64,000 nucleotides of DNA from a virus. Positions 51,445-59,333 of the stretch are shown in pieces. The DNA lies in the IMG/VR virus record IMGVR_UViG_3300000553_000014, positions 1 through 64,000 of that record, one strand, 5' to 3'. Positions within the stretch are counted from its first letter, which is position 1; the number at the start of each line of letters is the position of its first letter. The position numbers and the translations under genes were made by a program. The notes beneath the pieces were generated by a model. The model worked only from the letters and a program-made list of their open reading frames with translations. It did not search any database and was not told where the DNA came from.

Positions 51445-51732
51445 ATGGATATTAAAAAACCTGAAATAAAAACAGTTGAAGTTAGGGAAAATCAAGAAAT
51501 TAAAAAAATTGAAGTTCCAATAAAAGAACTTAATTTATCAAATGATTTTAAATTTGAATTTACTAAACCTGTATATTCTTTTAAATGTTCTATATGTGGT
51601 GAATCAGAAGAAGTACAAAGTTTTTCTTATGTTGGAATTTTGATTTGTAAACAATGTTTAAAAGATTTGAAAGAAATAATTTTAGAAAAACGAATAAAAT
51701 TTATCATTAATAATATGAATTCAATTCATTAA
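51445..51732 (+). CDS. Zinc-finger protein (95 aa)
   Basis: The N-terminal half is charged and polar. The C-terminal half has YSFKCSICGESEEVQSFSYV and ILICKQCLKDLKE, two C-x2-C pairs forming a zinc finger. It follows the DUF1848-like gene by 4 bp and could be its partner. Function unknown. Confidence 0.7.
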   Translation: MDIKKPEIKTVEVRENQEIKKIEVPIKELNLSNDFKFEFTKPVYSFKCSICGESEEVQSFSYVGILICKQCLKDLKEIILEKRIKFIINNMNSIH

Positions 51733-51770
51733 TGATTTAAATTAAAAATAAATTAATTTTTTTTTCAAAA

Positions 51771-51801
51771 TCTCCCATATTATAGAAAAATAATGGATAT
51801 A
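51771..51801 (+). promoter_or_regulatory. Phage promoter motif
   Basis: TCTCCCATATTATAGAAA then AATAATGGATATAATAATT, GGATATA at 51795-51801. Next start is 54 bp on. Confidence 0.75.
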
Positions 51802-51855
51802 ATAATTAATACAAATTATATATTAATTATTTTATGTGAACTAATAATTTTTTAA

Positions 51856-52134
51856 ATGTCTAAAGAAATAAATCTATCGGAAATAGACTGGAACAAATTA
51901 TCAATTGAAGAATTTCATGCTTTAGAACAAGAATTATTAACTAAACAAAAAATTCTTAAATCATCACAAATTAAAGATAGAGTTTCAGGATTTACAAATG
52001 TAAGTATTCACGGAAATATGTACAAAATAAAAACTATAACCTATCAACGTTTAAAATTGATGAAAAGTGGAAAATCGAAAGAAAAATTAATTCAAGAAAT
52101 TATAAACACCCATGAAATAATTCCTAATATATAA
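51856..52134 (+). CDS. Hypothetical protein (92 aa)
   Basis: Small helical protein (LSEIDWNKLSIEEFHALEQE) with a basic end. Its bases are slightly less AT-rich than those of neighbours. It is followed after 47 bp by the biased-codon gene at 52182 and probably shares its promoter. Confidence 0.7.
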   Translation: MSKEINLSEIDWNKLSIEEFHALEQELLTKQKILKSSQIKDRVSGFTNVSIHGNMYKIKTITYQRLKLMKSGKSKEKLIQEIINTHEIIPNI

Positions 52135-52181
52135 AAAATAACATTTAGTAAATAATTTTAATAATTAAAAATTTTTTGGTC

Positions 52182-52769
52182 ATGTCAAAAACAAACGACG
52201 CAAATGAAAGCGAAAACGCTTTAACTGATGGTTTAGAAGCAGCTACAACAACCACAGAAACAACAACTGATGCAACAACAACTGATGCAACAACAAAAGT
52301 AAAAAAAGAACAAACTCCTGAAGAACTTGCTGTAATTACAGCCGGTATTGCAAAAATTAAAGAATTTGGAGTATCTGAAAAATTCGCAAAAGTTATGGAC
52401 ACTCTTTGTCCTGCTTGGAATGATACTGATAAAGATACTTTAACAGCAAGAAAAGAAGAAGTTATTAAGGAATTTGGTGGTTCAGAAGCTTTAAAAGATT
52501 ATGTTGACACAGATTTCCAAAAAGAATTACAAGCAATTCAAGGAACTGCAAAAGTTGCATCAATCTTAAATAACATTAAGAGTTTTTATGCAAGAAGAAC
52601 TTCTACTGGTAAGACAAAAACTGTTCAGGTTAATATTAGTGGAACATTATATAATGTTGATGCTGCATATTATGCTGAAATTTCTTCACAACCAAAAGAT
52701 GTTAAAAAGGAATTGTTACTTGCTCATGCTGGTACAGTTGAAGCAACAAACATTTGCGAAATTCTTTAA
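52182..52769 (+). CDS. Probable highly expressed protein, paralog of 60741 (195 aa)
   Basis: I start at ATG 52182 (MSKTNDANESENALTDGL). Codon use is unlike most of the window: more GAC, AAC, ATC, GCA and ACA, less GAT and AAT, typical of high expression. The first 45 residues are Thr/Ala/Asp-rich and probably disordered, then a helical domain with KFAKVMDTLCPAW and a C-terminal KTVQVNISGTLYNVDAAYYA. The gene at 60741 shares the layout: MSK start, Thr-rich acidic N-terminus, VSKKF, and VMIRGQVYSVSIT near the end. Role unknown: an abundant DNA-associated or virion protein is possible. Confidence 0.75.
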   Translation: MSKTNDANESENALTDGLEAATTTTETTTDATTTDATTKVKKEQTPEELAVITAGIAKIKEFGVSEKFAKVMDTLCPAWNDTDKDTLTARKEEVIKEFGGSEALKDYVDTDFQKELQAIQGTAKVASILNNIKSFYARRTSTGKTKTVQVNISGTLYNVDAAYYAEISSQPKDVKKELLLAHAGTVEATNICEIL

Positions 52770-52908
52770 TTCCGGGTTATTTATAATCTGCTAAATTTGA
52801 AAAAGTGATTTAATGATTGAGATAATTAATCACAAAAAATTTTTCAAAACTTGATTGGTAGTAATTTTTATTAAGCCATAATTTATATTTTATATAATCA
52901 ATCAATTT

Positions 52909-53031
52909 ATAACTTCAAATTTCTCAATTAGTTCAATCAATTTGCCTCTGGTTATTCGATTTGCATTTATCGATTTTTTGCTTGGCGTGTCATATATGTG
53001 TTATTTTAATAAACTAATTATTTGAAGTTAT
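52909..53031 (+). ncRNA. Structured non-coding RNA candidate
   Basis: A closing stem of 12 perfect pairs (ATAACTTCAAAT at 52909 with its complement at 53020-53031) continues, after a one-sided 5-nt bulge, as 8 more (AATTAGTT at 52926 with AACTAATT at 53012-53019). Inside are a CGAT/ATCG hairpin (52957-52972) and a TGCC/GGCG pairing. Twenty pairs bridging about 80 nt is far beyond chance in random AT-rich DNA. No ORF spans the region. The class is unknown; large phage RNAs such as GOLLD and ROOL occur near tRNAs, but I cannot match this to them. Confidence 0.6.
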
Positions 53032-53156
53032 TTGTTTTTAATATTTGTTTAGAATTTACCTATTGTGTATTATTCATATTGCTGCTATATTGCTGCTTGA
53101 AATTTTAAATTTATTTTGAATTTCTGAATTTTACTGGTTTATTCACTACTTATATT

Positions 53157-53217
53157 GGGTGAGAGTTAACTTAAAAAAATGTAGGACTGTGTCCTGAGTC
53201 TCTCAATAGAAATACCC
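53157..53217 (+). ncRNA. Second structured RNA candidate
   Basis: Nested pairings GGGT/ACCC (53157 with 53214), GAGAG/CTCTC (53161 with 53200) and GGAC/GTCC (53184 with 53191) form one compact fold. It lies between the candidate at 52909 and the tRNA-like element at 53239, so all may belong to one transcript that ends at the terminator at 53345. Confidence 0.5.
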
Positions 53218-53238
53218 GCAATCAAAAAGTTTTCTGGT

Positions 53239-53294
53239 TAGGGGGAAAATGGATATGGAAAATATTTTGTATGGTTCGAATCCATACTCCCTCA
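53239..53294 (+). ncRNA. tRNA-like element without anticodon arm
   Basis: TATGG-TTCGAAT-CCATA (53270-53286) is a canonical 5-bp T-arm, followed by CTCCCTC which pairs with AGGGGG at 53240-53245 as an acceptor stem. Between them AAAAT and ATTTT enclose a GG-containing D-like loop. There is no anticodon arm. The first element, at 49968, has the same TGGTTCGAATCCA. Confidence 0.4.
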
Positions 53295-53344
53295 CGAAAT
53301 TTGTATTATAATTTCTCTATCACATCCTGGTATCTGTGTAAGTT

Positions 53345-53377
53345 AAAGGAAATCAATTAATTTTGGTTTCCTTTTTT
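53345..53377 (+). terminator. Rho-independent terminator
   Basis: AAAGGAAATCAA pairs with TTGGTTTCCTTT, followed by a T-run. It closes the RNA-rich gap that begins at 52770. Confidence 0.8.
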
Positions 53378-53385
53378 ATTTTCAT

Positions 53386-53420
53386 TTGAATGCTCATTTT
53401 TTCATAAAATAATGGATATA
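53386..53420 (+). promoter_or_regulatory. Phage promoter motif (full form)
   Basis: TTGAATGCTCATTTTTTCAT then AAAATAATGGATATAAATAA, GGATATA at 53414-53420. First gene (ATG 53459) is interrupted. Confidence 0.9.
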
Positions 53421-53458
53421 AATAATATTATAAATAATAAATAAATTTAATATTCAAA

Positions 53459-53812
53459 ATGAAAAGATATAAATAATTTTCAGAAATTGAACAAGAAATT
53501 TCTGAAGAAGAAATCAAAATACAAGAAGCTTTAAAAATTCCTGAAATAATTAAATTTTTGGAAAATCTTAATATTGAAAACTTTTATTCTGACCTTGAAG
53601 GAATTTTTATTCCAGAAGTTAGAGTATTATCTGCTGATGATACTTCATTTTATTTTAATGTTGGAAAATATATTTCAAAAGATGAAACAAATTTCATCAA
53701 ATGGTATGATTCTTTAGATGAAGATTATAAATTAAATATTATCAATGAAGCTTTGACTGAAGGTATTGTAGACAAAATTAAAAAAGATTTAAATATTATT
53801 ATTGAATGGTAA
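53459..53812 (+). pseudogene. Gene with in-frame TAA at codon 6
   Basis: ATG 53459 reads MKRYK, then TAA (53474-53476), then the same frame stays open for 111 codons: FSEIEQEISEEEIKIQEALK, and on through FYSDLEGIFIPEVRVL. The start lies at the usual distance from a strong promoter and the coding pattern begins right after the stop, so a Gln or Lys codon probably became TAA. Readthrough, or reinitiation at the TTG at 53558 giving 84 residues, are alternatives. Function unknown; acidic. Confidence 0.65.
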
Positions 53813-53840
53813 ACAAATTAATAATTTAAAAATAAATAAC

Positions 53841-54491
53841 ATGGATTTCGTAGGTTATGCAAAAATTAAACAAAATGCAACAACAATTATTACTCCTGTA
53901 AATATAAATACTTTTGCAGGACATAATGTAAGAGTTATGGAATTTGCTGATGATGGTGGAATATTATGTATGAATTATGAAGCAACTGGTCTTGCCACTA
54001 TTGATAAAGAAGATATTTTAACAAGTTTTAAATGTTTTATGTTTGGAGAAATACCTGTTCCACCAAATTTAACAAATATGGTTGAACAAGGAATGTATGT
54101 TATGTATTGTAATAATCGAAAAGGTGGATATAATGATTTAGTTAGAAATATGGTTATTGAAGCAAGTTTGATGAAAGGAAAATTTTGTGATTCAATGCTT
54201 TGGCAATTACAAGATGAACAACATACTTGGAAACATCATTTTATTCCAAAATATAAAATTCAATTTTCAAACAATTATAATAAAGAATGGACTTCAGATT
54301 TACAAAAATTACAAGATTACGTAAAATCATTAAAAGCAGATTGTTTAAATATTTTTAATGCTGCTGAAATTTTAGTTGATTTTCAAGATGGAAGTCATAT
54401 TCAAAAATATGATTTAGGTAGATATATTGAAGATAATTGGGAAGAAAATTGGGATAAACCAGAAATAAAAAATCAAGAAACTAATGAATAA
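53841..54491 (+). CDS. Hypothetical protein (216 aa)
   Basis: Start taken at ATG 53841 (MDFVGYAKIKQNATTIITPV); the frame extends upstream to a TTG within the preceding gene, which is unlikely. Soluble with mixed fold; NRKGGYNDLVRNMVIEASLM and a Trp/Asp-rich end. It overlaps the next gene by 8 bp. Function unknown. Confidence 0.75.
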   Translation: MDFVGYAKIKQNATTIITPVNINTFAGHNVRVMEFADDGGILCMNYEATGLATIDKEDILTSFKCFMFGEIPVPPNLTNMVEQGMYVMYCNNRKGGYNDLVRNMVIEASLMKGKFCDSMLWQLQDEQHTWKHHFIPKYKIQFSNNYNKEWTSDLQKLQDYVKSLKADCLNIFNAAEILVDFQDGSHIQKYDLGRYIEDNWEENWDKPEIKNQETNE

Positions 54492-55032
54492 TATTTATTA
54501 TAATATGATGATAAATAATGCTAAACCTTATTTAGAATCATGTAGAGAAAAAGATGAAGAACCAGAAATATCTATTTTTAATTTCAGTGAAATTTTAGCT
54601 ATTTGTACAGGAAAATTAAAAGAAGATATTATTTATGATATATCTGGATTTAATTTTAAAACTATTGATGATGTTTCAAAACAAGAAGGTAAAATGCTGG
54701 TTATTGCTTCTTCTGATAATTTAGAAATTCCACGAGAAATTCAAATAATTGAATCAATTGAAAAATGTGAATATCAAGTAAAAAATAATAAACAAGTTTT
54801 AATTGTTGGAAATAAATCAGAATTTTTAAATAAACAAAATGTTGGAATAATGGCAAATGTTATTTTAGCTAATTGTCCTTCACCATTAAATACATTAAAA
54901 ATTGAAGACCATTCATTAATTGAACAATCTCAAATAAATATAAATTCATCTGAATGGAAAGATGGTAAAACAATACGAAGAGAGAATAGAGCAAATAAAC
55001 GTAAAAAATTGAAAAATAAAAAAATTAAATAA
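54484..55032 (+). CDS. Hypothetical protein (182 aa)
   Basis: Begins MNNIYYNMMINNAKPYLESC in the end of the previous gene. The middle (KQVLIVGNKSEFLNKQN; IMANVILANCPSPLNTLKIE) looks like a small alpha/beta fold. The C-terminus is strongly basic (RANKRKKLKNKKIK), possibly nucleic-acid binding. No known domain. Confidence 0.75.
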   Translation: MNNIYYNMMINNAKPYLESCREKDEEPEISIFNFSEILAICTGKLKEDIIYDISGFNFKTIDDVSKQEGKMLVIASSDNLEIPREIQIIESIEKCEYQVKNNKQVLIVGNKSEFLNKQNVGIMANVILANCPSPLNTLKIEDHSLIEQSQININSSEWKDGKTIRRENRANKRKKLKNKKIK

Positions 55033-55033
55033 T

Positions 55034-55666
55034 ATGGAAACCGAAGAATTAAAAAAAGCTTTAAATTGGTGGGATAATCAAATTACTCCTAAATTAAAGA
55101 AACACTTAACAATTGAAAGTATTCCAAGTAAAAAATTAAATTCATTAACAAATGAAATGATTTTAAAAATTTACAAAAAATTTATGGTTGAAGATTTAAA
55201 ATATGAAGATGAAATAGGTGTTTGTAATAAATGTGGAGCAACACAATTATTAAGTTATAATAAATGCAATTATAATGGAATTTGTAATGGAATTGTAATT
55301 CCAATAGTTTATCGAATTTGTGATTATTGTACTTCATTTAAAACTGATGAAAAATGTGATAATTGTTTGAATTATTCTAATTGGAAAGCTTGGAAAAATA
55401 TTAATGAATTAGTTATTTCAGATGCAAAAAAAATATTAAAAAATAAAGATTTTCGATTAAGAAAACTTACATATAATAAAGGAAAATCAATTATTCCTGA
55501 ATGGTATATTGAAAAGAAACAAAAAAATCAAGCAATAATTCTTATTGAAGGTCCAATTTATGATGAAATATTAGCTCATGATAAATTTGAAGAAATTATA
55601 AATAAAGCTCCTCAACAAAAATTTATTGAAATTTTAGAAAATCAAAATAAACATGTTAATAATTAA
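55034..55666 (+). CDS. Zinc-finger-like protein (210 aa)
   Basis: Residues about 63-115 have VCNKCGATQLL, YNKCNYNGICNG, RICDYC and EKCDNCLNY, four cysteine pairs that can bind two zinc ions. The flanks are helical. Likely protein or nucleic-acid binding. It overlaps the next gene by 14 bp. Confidence 0.7.
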   Translation: METEELKKALNWWDNQITPKLKKHLTIESIPSKKLNSLTNEMILKIYKKFMVEDLKYEDEIGVCNKCGATQLLSYNKCNYNGICNGIVIPIVYRICDYCTSFKTDEKCDNCLNYSNWKAWKNINELVISDAKKILKNKDFRLRKLTYNKGKSIIPEWYIEKKQKNQAIILIEGPIYDEILAHDKFEEIINKAPQQKFIEILENQNKHVNN

Positions 55667-56015
55667 ACGTGAATTATATGATAAAACTTTTCAAGAAATT
55701 GATTTATCAAATGAATTAATTCAGATAATAAAATTAAATAAATCAAATCTTAATAAAATAATTTCTTGGTCAAGTTCAAGATATGAAACTCAAAGAAAAT
55801 TTGAAGTTATTAATCAAATTTATAATAATATGATTAATAATCAAATATTAAATGATTATTTTCATTCAGGAAGTTATTGTGAAAGTGGAAGTTGTTCACA
55901 AAAAGGCACTTATTATATTGATTATGGAAAGAAACTTATTCTTGATATAATTGATAATGATAATTATAAAATTACAAAAATATTAAATATTTATCAGATA
56001 AAGTTTGAAAAGTAA
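55653..56015 (+). CDS. Hypothetical protein (120 aa)
   Basis: Soluble and helical, with SGSYCESGSCSQKGTYYIDY near 75. Its last codons and stop lie in the 5' arm of the terminator at 55997. Function unknown. Confidence 0.7.
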   Translation: MLIIKRELYDKTFQEIDLSNELIQIIKLNKSNLNKIISWSSSRYETQRKFEVINQIYNNMINNQILNDYFHSGSYCESGSCSQKGTYYIDYGKKLILDIIDNDNYKITKILNIYQIKFEK

Positions 56016-56030
56016 TTTTCAAGCTTTATC
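55997..56030 (+). terminator. Terminator overlapping gene end, next to promoter
   Basis: GATAAAGTTTGAAAA pairs over 15 positions (one G-T) with TTTTCAAGCTTTATC, loop GTAA. The 5' arm includes the last codons of the gene before it. The T-rich box of the next promoter begins 3 bp later. Confidence 0.75.
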
Positions 56031-56032
56031 CG

Positions 56033-56064
56033 TTTATTCATTTTTTCATAAATTTATGGATATA
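56033..56064 (+). promoter_or_regulatory. Phage promoter motif
   Basis: TTTATTCATTTTTTCATAA then ATTTATGGATATAATAATT, GGATATA at 56058-56064. Next start 32 bp on. Confidence 0.85.
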
Positions 56065-56096
56065 ATAATTAATACAAATTATAAATAATTAATATT

Positions 56097-56486
56097 ATGT
56101 TAACAGATGAAGGTTTTGACAGATTTCGTTTAGAATATAACGAAGCTTTAAAAGATTTGGCTGAAAGATTTCAAGTCAATATTAAAATGGAAAAAATAAT
56201 TTATGATACAATTGAATTTCATTTTAGAACAATTGTAACTCCGAAATCAATTGGAGGCAAATCGTATGACCAAGTAAATTTTGAAAAAAATTGTTGGATG
56301 TATAATTTAGAAAAAACAGATTTTGGAAAACCATTTAATCATCAAATAGGTAGTTTTAGAATTTGTGGAATAGATTCAAAAAAATCCAAATATCCAATTT
56401 TAGCAAAGAATATTCAAACAGGAAAAATTGCAAGATTTCAATCAACTTTTGTTGCAAGAGAAATTAAAAATATTGAAGAACTTTAA
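56097..56486 (+). CDS. Conserved phage protein (129 aa)
   Basis: FDRFRLEYNEALKDLAERF at the N-terminus, a strand with IEFHFRTIVTP, and FRICGIDSKKSKYPILAKNI match a small family I recall from many tailed phages, always of unknown role. Full length. First gene of its operon. Confidence 0.75.
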   Translation: MLTDEGFDRFRLEYNEALKDLAERFQVNIKMEKIIYDTIEFHFRTIVTPKSIGGKSYDQVNFEKNCWMYNLEKTDFGKPFNHQIGSFRICGIDSKKSKYPILAKNIQTGKIARFQSTFVAREIKNIEEL

Positions 56487-56497
56487 ATAATAATATT

Positions 56498-57205
56498 ATG
56501 TTAATAGAAAATATCGAAATAATTGAGGAAATTGATATTTCCATAGAAGAAGAAGTTATTGAAAACATGGCAAATGTTTTAACTTCAACTGGACTTGAAA
56601 TAAGTTTATTTGGAGATGGAAGAAATGGAAGACAAATGAAAATTTGTTCAAAATCTGAAACTATTTCAGGTTTATTTCAACTTGGTAAATTAGTTGCAAC
56701 ATTGGAAAATGTTCCATTAAAAATTTGTGAAGCAAAAAATAAAGAAAGACAAAAAGAAATTTTGAATAAATCGAAAATAATTCCAGAATCAATGAAATTA
56801 AATGAAATTTATGAATATATTAAAATTTCAAAATGGATTCGTTTAATATCTGAAGGATTTTCTTATGTTGAAGTAAGTTGGGACAAAGGATTAACATGGG
56901 TTCCTGAATATATGGAAACTGATATAAATAAACGTCTTATTCCAAAAGGTATTATAAAACTAAAAACTCCTGAAATAAAAACTTTTAAATCTCCTGAACA
57001 ACAAGAAATTGATAATGAAAATTTTCTTTTTGTTTTTCCTTATCGAATTGAATTTAATGAAAAAGAATATAAACGAATATTTATTGAAGAAAATAAAAAA
57101 GGAATTGTTGGAATTTATGAAAGTTCAGAAGTTGTAAGTAAATTTAATGTTAAAGACTTTAAATATTATATTTCTGAAAATAAAATAAAAATTATTGAAC
57201 AATGA
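56498..57205 (+). CDS. Hypothetical protein (235 aa)
   Basis: An acidic N-terminal 20 residues (NIEIIEEIDISIEEEVIENM), then a folded part with GRQMKICSKSETISGLFQLG and a late beta-rich domain. No recognised motif. Last gene before a new promoter. Confidence 0.75.
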   Translation: MLIENIEIIEEIDISIEEEVIENMANVLTSTGLEISLFGDGRNGRQMKICSKSETISGLFQLGKLVATLENVPLKICEAKNKERQKEILNKSKIIPESMKLNEIYEYIKISKWIRLISEGFSYVEVSWDKGLTWVPEYMETDINKRLIPKGIIKLKTPEIKTFKSPEQQEIDNENFLFVFPYRIEFNEKEYKRIFIEENKKGIVGIYESSEVVSKFNVKDFKYYISENKIKIIEQ

Positions 57206-57275
57206 GAAATAAAATTCAATGGAATTGTGATATAAATATCATGTTTTTTGAAAATAAATATTTTCAATTTAATTC

Positions 57276-57309
57276 TGAATGCTCATTTTTTCATAAATTA
57301 ATGGATATA
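57276..57309 (+). promoter_or_regulatory. Phage promoter motif (full form)
   Basis: TGAATGCTCATTTTTTCATA then AATTAATGGATATATATATT, GGATATA at 57303-57309. Next start 32 bp on. Confidence 0.9.
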
Positions 57310-57341
57310 TATATTATACAAATTAATAATGTTATACAAAA

Positions 57342-57620
57342 ATGGAAGCAAAAATTTATTACACTGATGGAACAACAAAAGATGTTCAACCTAAAAATGG
57401 TAAAGATTTCAAATCAGAAGAATTACATGAAATCGTTGATGGGTACTTTGAAATCGTTCAAGTTAATAACTATAAGAAATTTATGGTTTTGAATGAAGAA
57501 GGTAAATTAAATAATTTACCAATTAATAGAAATGCAACAATAATATATCAAGAACTTCATGGTCCTATTGATATTATTGTTGGAAATGTTTTAGTATGTG
57601 ATTCAAATTTAATTAAATAA
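57342..57620 (+). CDS. DUF3846 protein
   Basis: 92 residues. VDGYFEIVQVNNYKKFMVLN, then EGKLNNLPINRNATIIY and IIVGNVLVCDS, match DUF3846, a small family common in phages and plasmids with no known biochemical role. Full length. First gene after its promoter. Confidence 0.85.
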   Translation: MEAKIYYTDGTTKDVQPKNGKDFKSEELHEIVDGYFEIVQVNNYKKFMVLNEEGKLNNLPINRNATIIYQELHGPIDIIVGNVLVCDSNLIK

Positions 57621-57634
57621 TAATAAACACAGAT

Positions 57635-57853
57635 ATGTTAAAAGTTAAGCGAATTTTACCAAAAAATATTCCATTACTTGGAATTAATGATATACTTAAT
57701 CAATTAAATAGTATTGATGGTATTCATTGTACTTTAAATAATACAAATCCTGAACAATTGGAACTTAATATTGAAATTGAAAGTTCAGATATTAATCAAA
57801 TTTTACAATTGGGGATTATATTAGGAATGCTTGAATATAGAAATCAAAAATAA
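57635..57853 (+). CDS. Hypothetical protein (72 aa)
   Basis: Small soluble protein (LPKNIPLLGINDILNQLNSI, then ELNIEIESSDINQILQLGII). No domain recognised. Confidence 0.7.
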   Translation: MLKVKRILPKNIPLLGINDILNQLNSIDGIHCTLNNTNPEQLELNIEIESSDINQILQLGIILGMLEYRNQK

Positions 57854-57861
57854 TTTGAATT

Positions 57862-58038
57862 ATGAATAAAAATTTAATTAAATTTAATGATTTTCAACCA
57901 AACCGTAAAATTAATAATCGTCAAAATGCTTTAAATGTGCTTGCAAAAGCAAAAGCACAAGAAGCTCAACAACAAACAACTCAAGTATATGACTCAAATA
58001 CAAGAACAACCCGATTTATTAAGGTACAAAATAGTTAG
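57862..58038 (+). CDS. Hypothetical protein (58 aa)
   Basis: MNKNLIKFNDFQPNRKINNR, then an Ala/Gln-rich helix, ending with TAG. It lies 8 bp after the previous gene and overlaps the next by 50 bp in another frame. Basic and probably partly disordered. Function unknown. Confidence 0.6.
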   Translation: MNKNLIKFNDFQPNRKINNRQNALNVLAKAKAQEAQQQTTQVYDSNTRTTRFIKVQNS

Positions 58039-58168
58039 GGTTTACAATAAATATGGAAGGAAAAAAACCTTAAGGAAAAATATTCGTTTTTTAAATGATG
58101 CAAAATCAATAGTTAAACAATATAAAACAACTAATAAAAGTATGGTTGTTTATTGTATTCAAAAATAA
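57989..58168 (+). CDS. Small basic protein (59 aa)
   Basis: Start at ATG 57989 (MTQIQEQPDLLRYKIVRVYN). Strongly basic (NKYGRKKTLRKNIRFLNDAK) with a beta strand at each end. The 50-bp overlap with the previous ORF is unusual, but both frames look coding. Possibly nucleic-acid binding. Confidence 0.65.
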   Translation: MTQIQEQPDLLRYKIVRVYNKYGRKKTLRKNIRFLNDAKSIVKQYKTTNKSMVVYCIQK

Positions 58169-58203
58169 ATATTATTGAAAAAAATATTAATTCAAATTAA
58201 TTT

Positions 58204-58237
58204 TGAATGCTCATTTTATCGTAAAATAATGGATATA
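58204..58237 (+). promoter_or_regulatory. Phage promoter motif (full form)
   Basis: TGAATGCTCATTTTATCGTA then AAATAATGGATATAATTATT, GGATATA at 58231-58237. The next start is 41 bp on. Confidence 0.9.
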
Positions 58238-58278
58238 ATTATTAATTCAAATAATTAATAAATATAATACAAATTAAA

Positions 58279-58806
58279 ATGGAAGAATTAAGATTCACGG
58301 TAACTGATTTAAGAAACGCATTTCTTGCAGGCAGTTTACACGAAATTACAATGGGATTAATTGCGTTAGAAGGTCATAAAGACCATACCCCAATAAATTT
58401 TACTGATTATATTAAATCAGAACATAATATTGATGTTGACCAATATTATAAAGATTTAGAAGATTCTGAAAATTATAAACAACTTTGTGTTGTTCAAGGC
58501 ACTATTGTTGGTAAAGAAAATGCAAAAGAATTTGAAATGCACGTTTTAAATGAATTTGGATTTCGAATTAAGTATGAAACTGAAGTCAAAACATTACCAG
58601 ATATTGACCCAGGAACTTGTGAAACAATTCCAGGAACTGGTGGTAGAAATGATGTTTTTTGTTATATGCACAAAGATGATACAACTCCATTTGCTGTTAC
58701 AAGATTAAAAGCTGATTTTAGATGGTGGGAAGATGTTGTAAAATATAATAACGGAGCACGTTTGTATGGAAAAGAATTTGTTGCAAAATATCCATTTACT
58801 TGGTAA
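58279..58806 (+). CDS. Hypothetical protein (175 aa)
   Basis: Globular, less AT-rich than neighbours (more C-ending codons), which suggests good expression. LRFTVTDLRNAFLAGSLHEI at the start and ADFRWWEDVVKYNNGARLYG at the end. No known catalytic motif. First gene of a two-gene operon. Confidence 0.75.
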   Translation: MEELRFTVTDLRNAFLAGSLHEITMGLIALEGHKDHTPINFTDYIKSEHNIDVDQYYKDLEDSENYKQLCVVQGTIVGKENAKEFEMHVLNEFGFRIKYETEVKTLPDIDPGTCETIPGTGGRNDVFCYMHKDDTTPFAVTRLKADFRWWEDVVKYNNGARLYGKEFVAKYPFTW

Positions 58807-58823
58807 TTTAAAACTTAATTAAA

Positions 58824-59246
58824 ATGGAAAAAATTGGATTGATTAAAATCGAAGTAATTGTGGAAGGTTCTTCAGAATTTGATATAAAATCAACTTTTGA
58901 ATTTCAAGAAATTTATTTTTTAAATCATATTTATCAAAATATTCAAAATACAAGATTTACTAATGGAATAAGAAAACTTATTTCAATTGTAAAAAAACTT
59001 CAAAGGCTTGAACGAATTACTATTGCAGTTTCATATAAAACTGAAATTGAAACAAATGTTGTTGAATATTTAAGACAATCAAGATATGTTATTCGCGAAA
59101 TTCCAAAAATTGGTATTTGGCATAAAAATGATAATAGTTTTGATTTTGAACCAACTGCCCAAACTCCCGAAATATATTTGAAAAAAATGTCTGAAATAGC
59201 TAATATAAAAGCATTTGAAGAATATTTGAAAAGATTTTTTGAATAA
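58824..59246 (+). CDS. Hypothetical protein (140 aa)
   Basis: Soluble, alpha/beta pattern with IGLIKIEVIVEGSSEFDIKS at the start and two central helices (GIRKLISIVKKLQRL). No motif recognised. Last gene before a terminator. Confidence 0.75.
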   Translation: MEKIGLIKIEVIVEGSSEFDIKSTFEFQEIYFLNHIYQNIQNTRFTNGIRKLISIVKKLQRLERITIAVSYKTEIETNVVEYLRQSRYVIREIPKIGIWHKNDNSFDFEPTAQTPEIYLKKMSEIANIKAFEEYLKRFFE

Positions 59247-59278
59247 TTTGAATTTGTATAACTTTAATAAATTTGTGT

Positions 59279-59311
59279 GTAACTCCGGACTTAGTTCGGA
59301 GTTTTTTTTTA
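59279..59311 (+). terminator. Rho-independent terminator
   Basis: ACTCCGGAC and TTCGGAGT pair around a small loop, followed by nine T. It ends the unit starting at 58279. Confidence 0.9.
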
Positions 59312-59333
59312 TTTGGTCAAACTTACGTACCAG

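Noticed and set aside
53157-53294. Complete tRNA with a long intron
   Set aside because: The acceptor 3' strand CTCCCTC has no convincing partner before 53157; the closest partner is at 53240, which leaves no anticodon arm.
53040-53300. tmRNA
   Set aside because: A T-arm and a short frame ending in Ala-Ala-stop near 53100 were noticed, but there is no matching 5' tRNA half with G-G-G-start, and the frame is not placed or composed like a tag.
57202-57492. ORF of 96 codons starting at the end of the gene at 57205
   Set aside because: It runs through a perfect promoter motif and then overlaps the well-supported DUF3846 gene in another frame.
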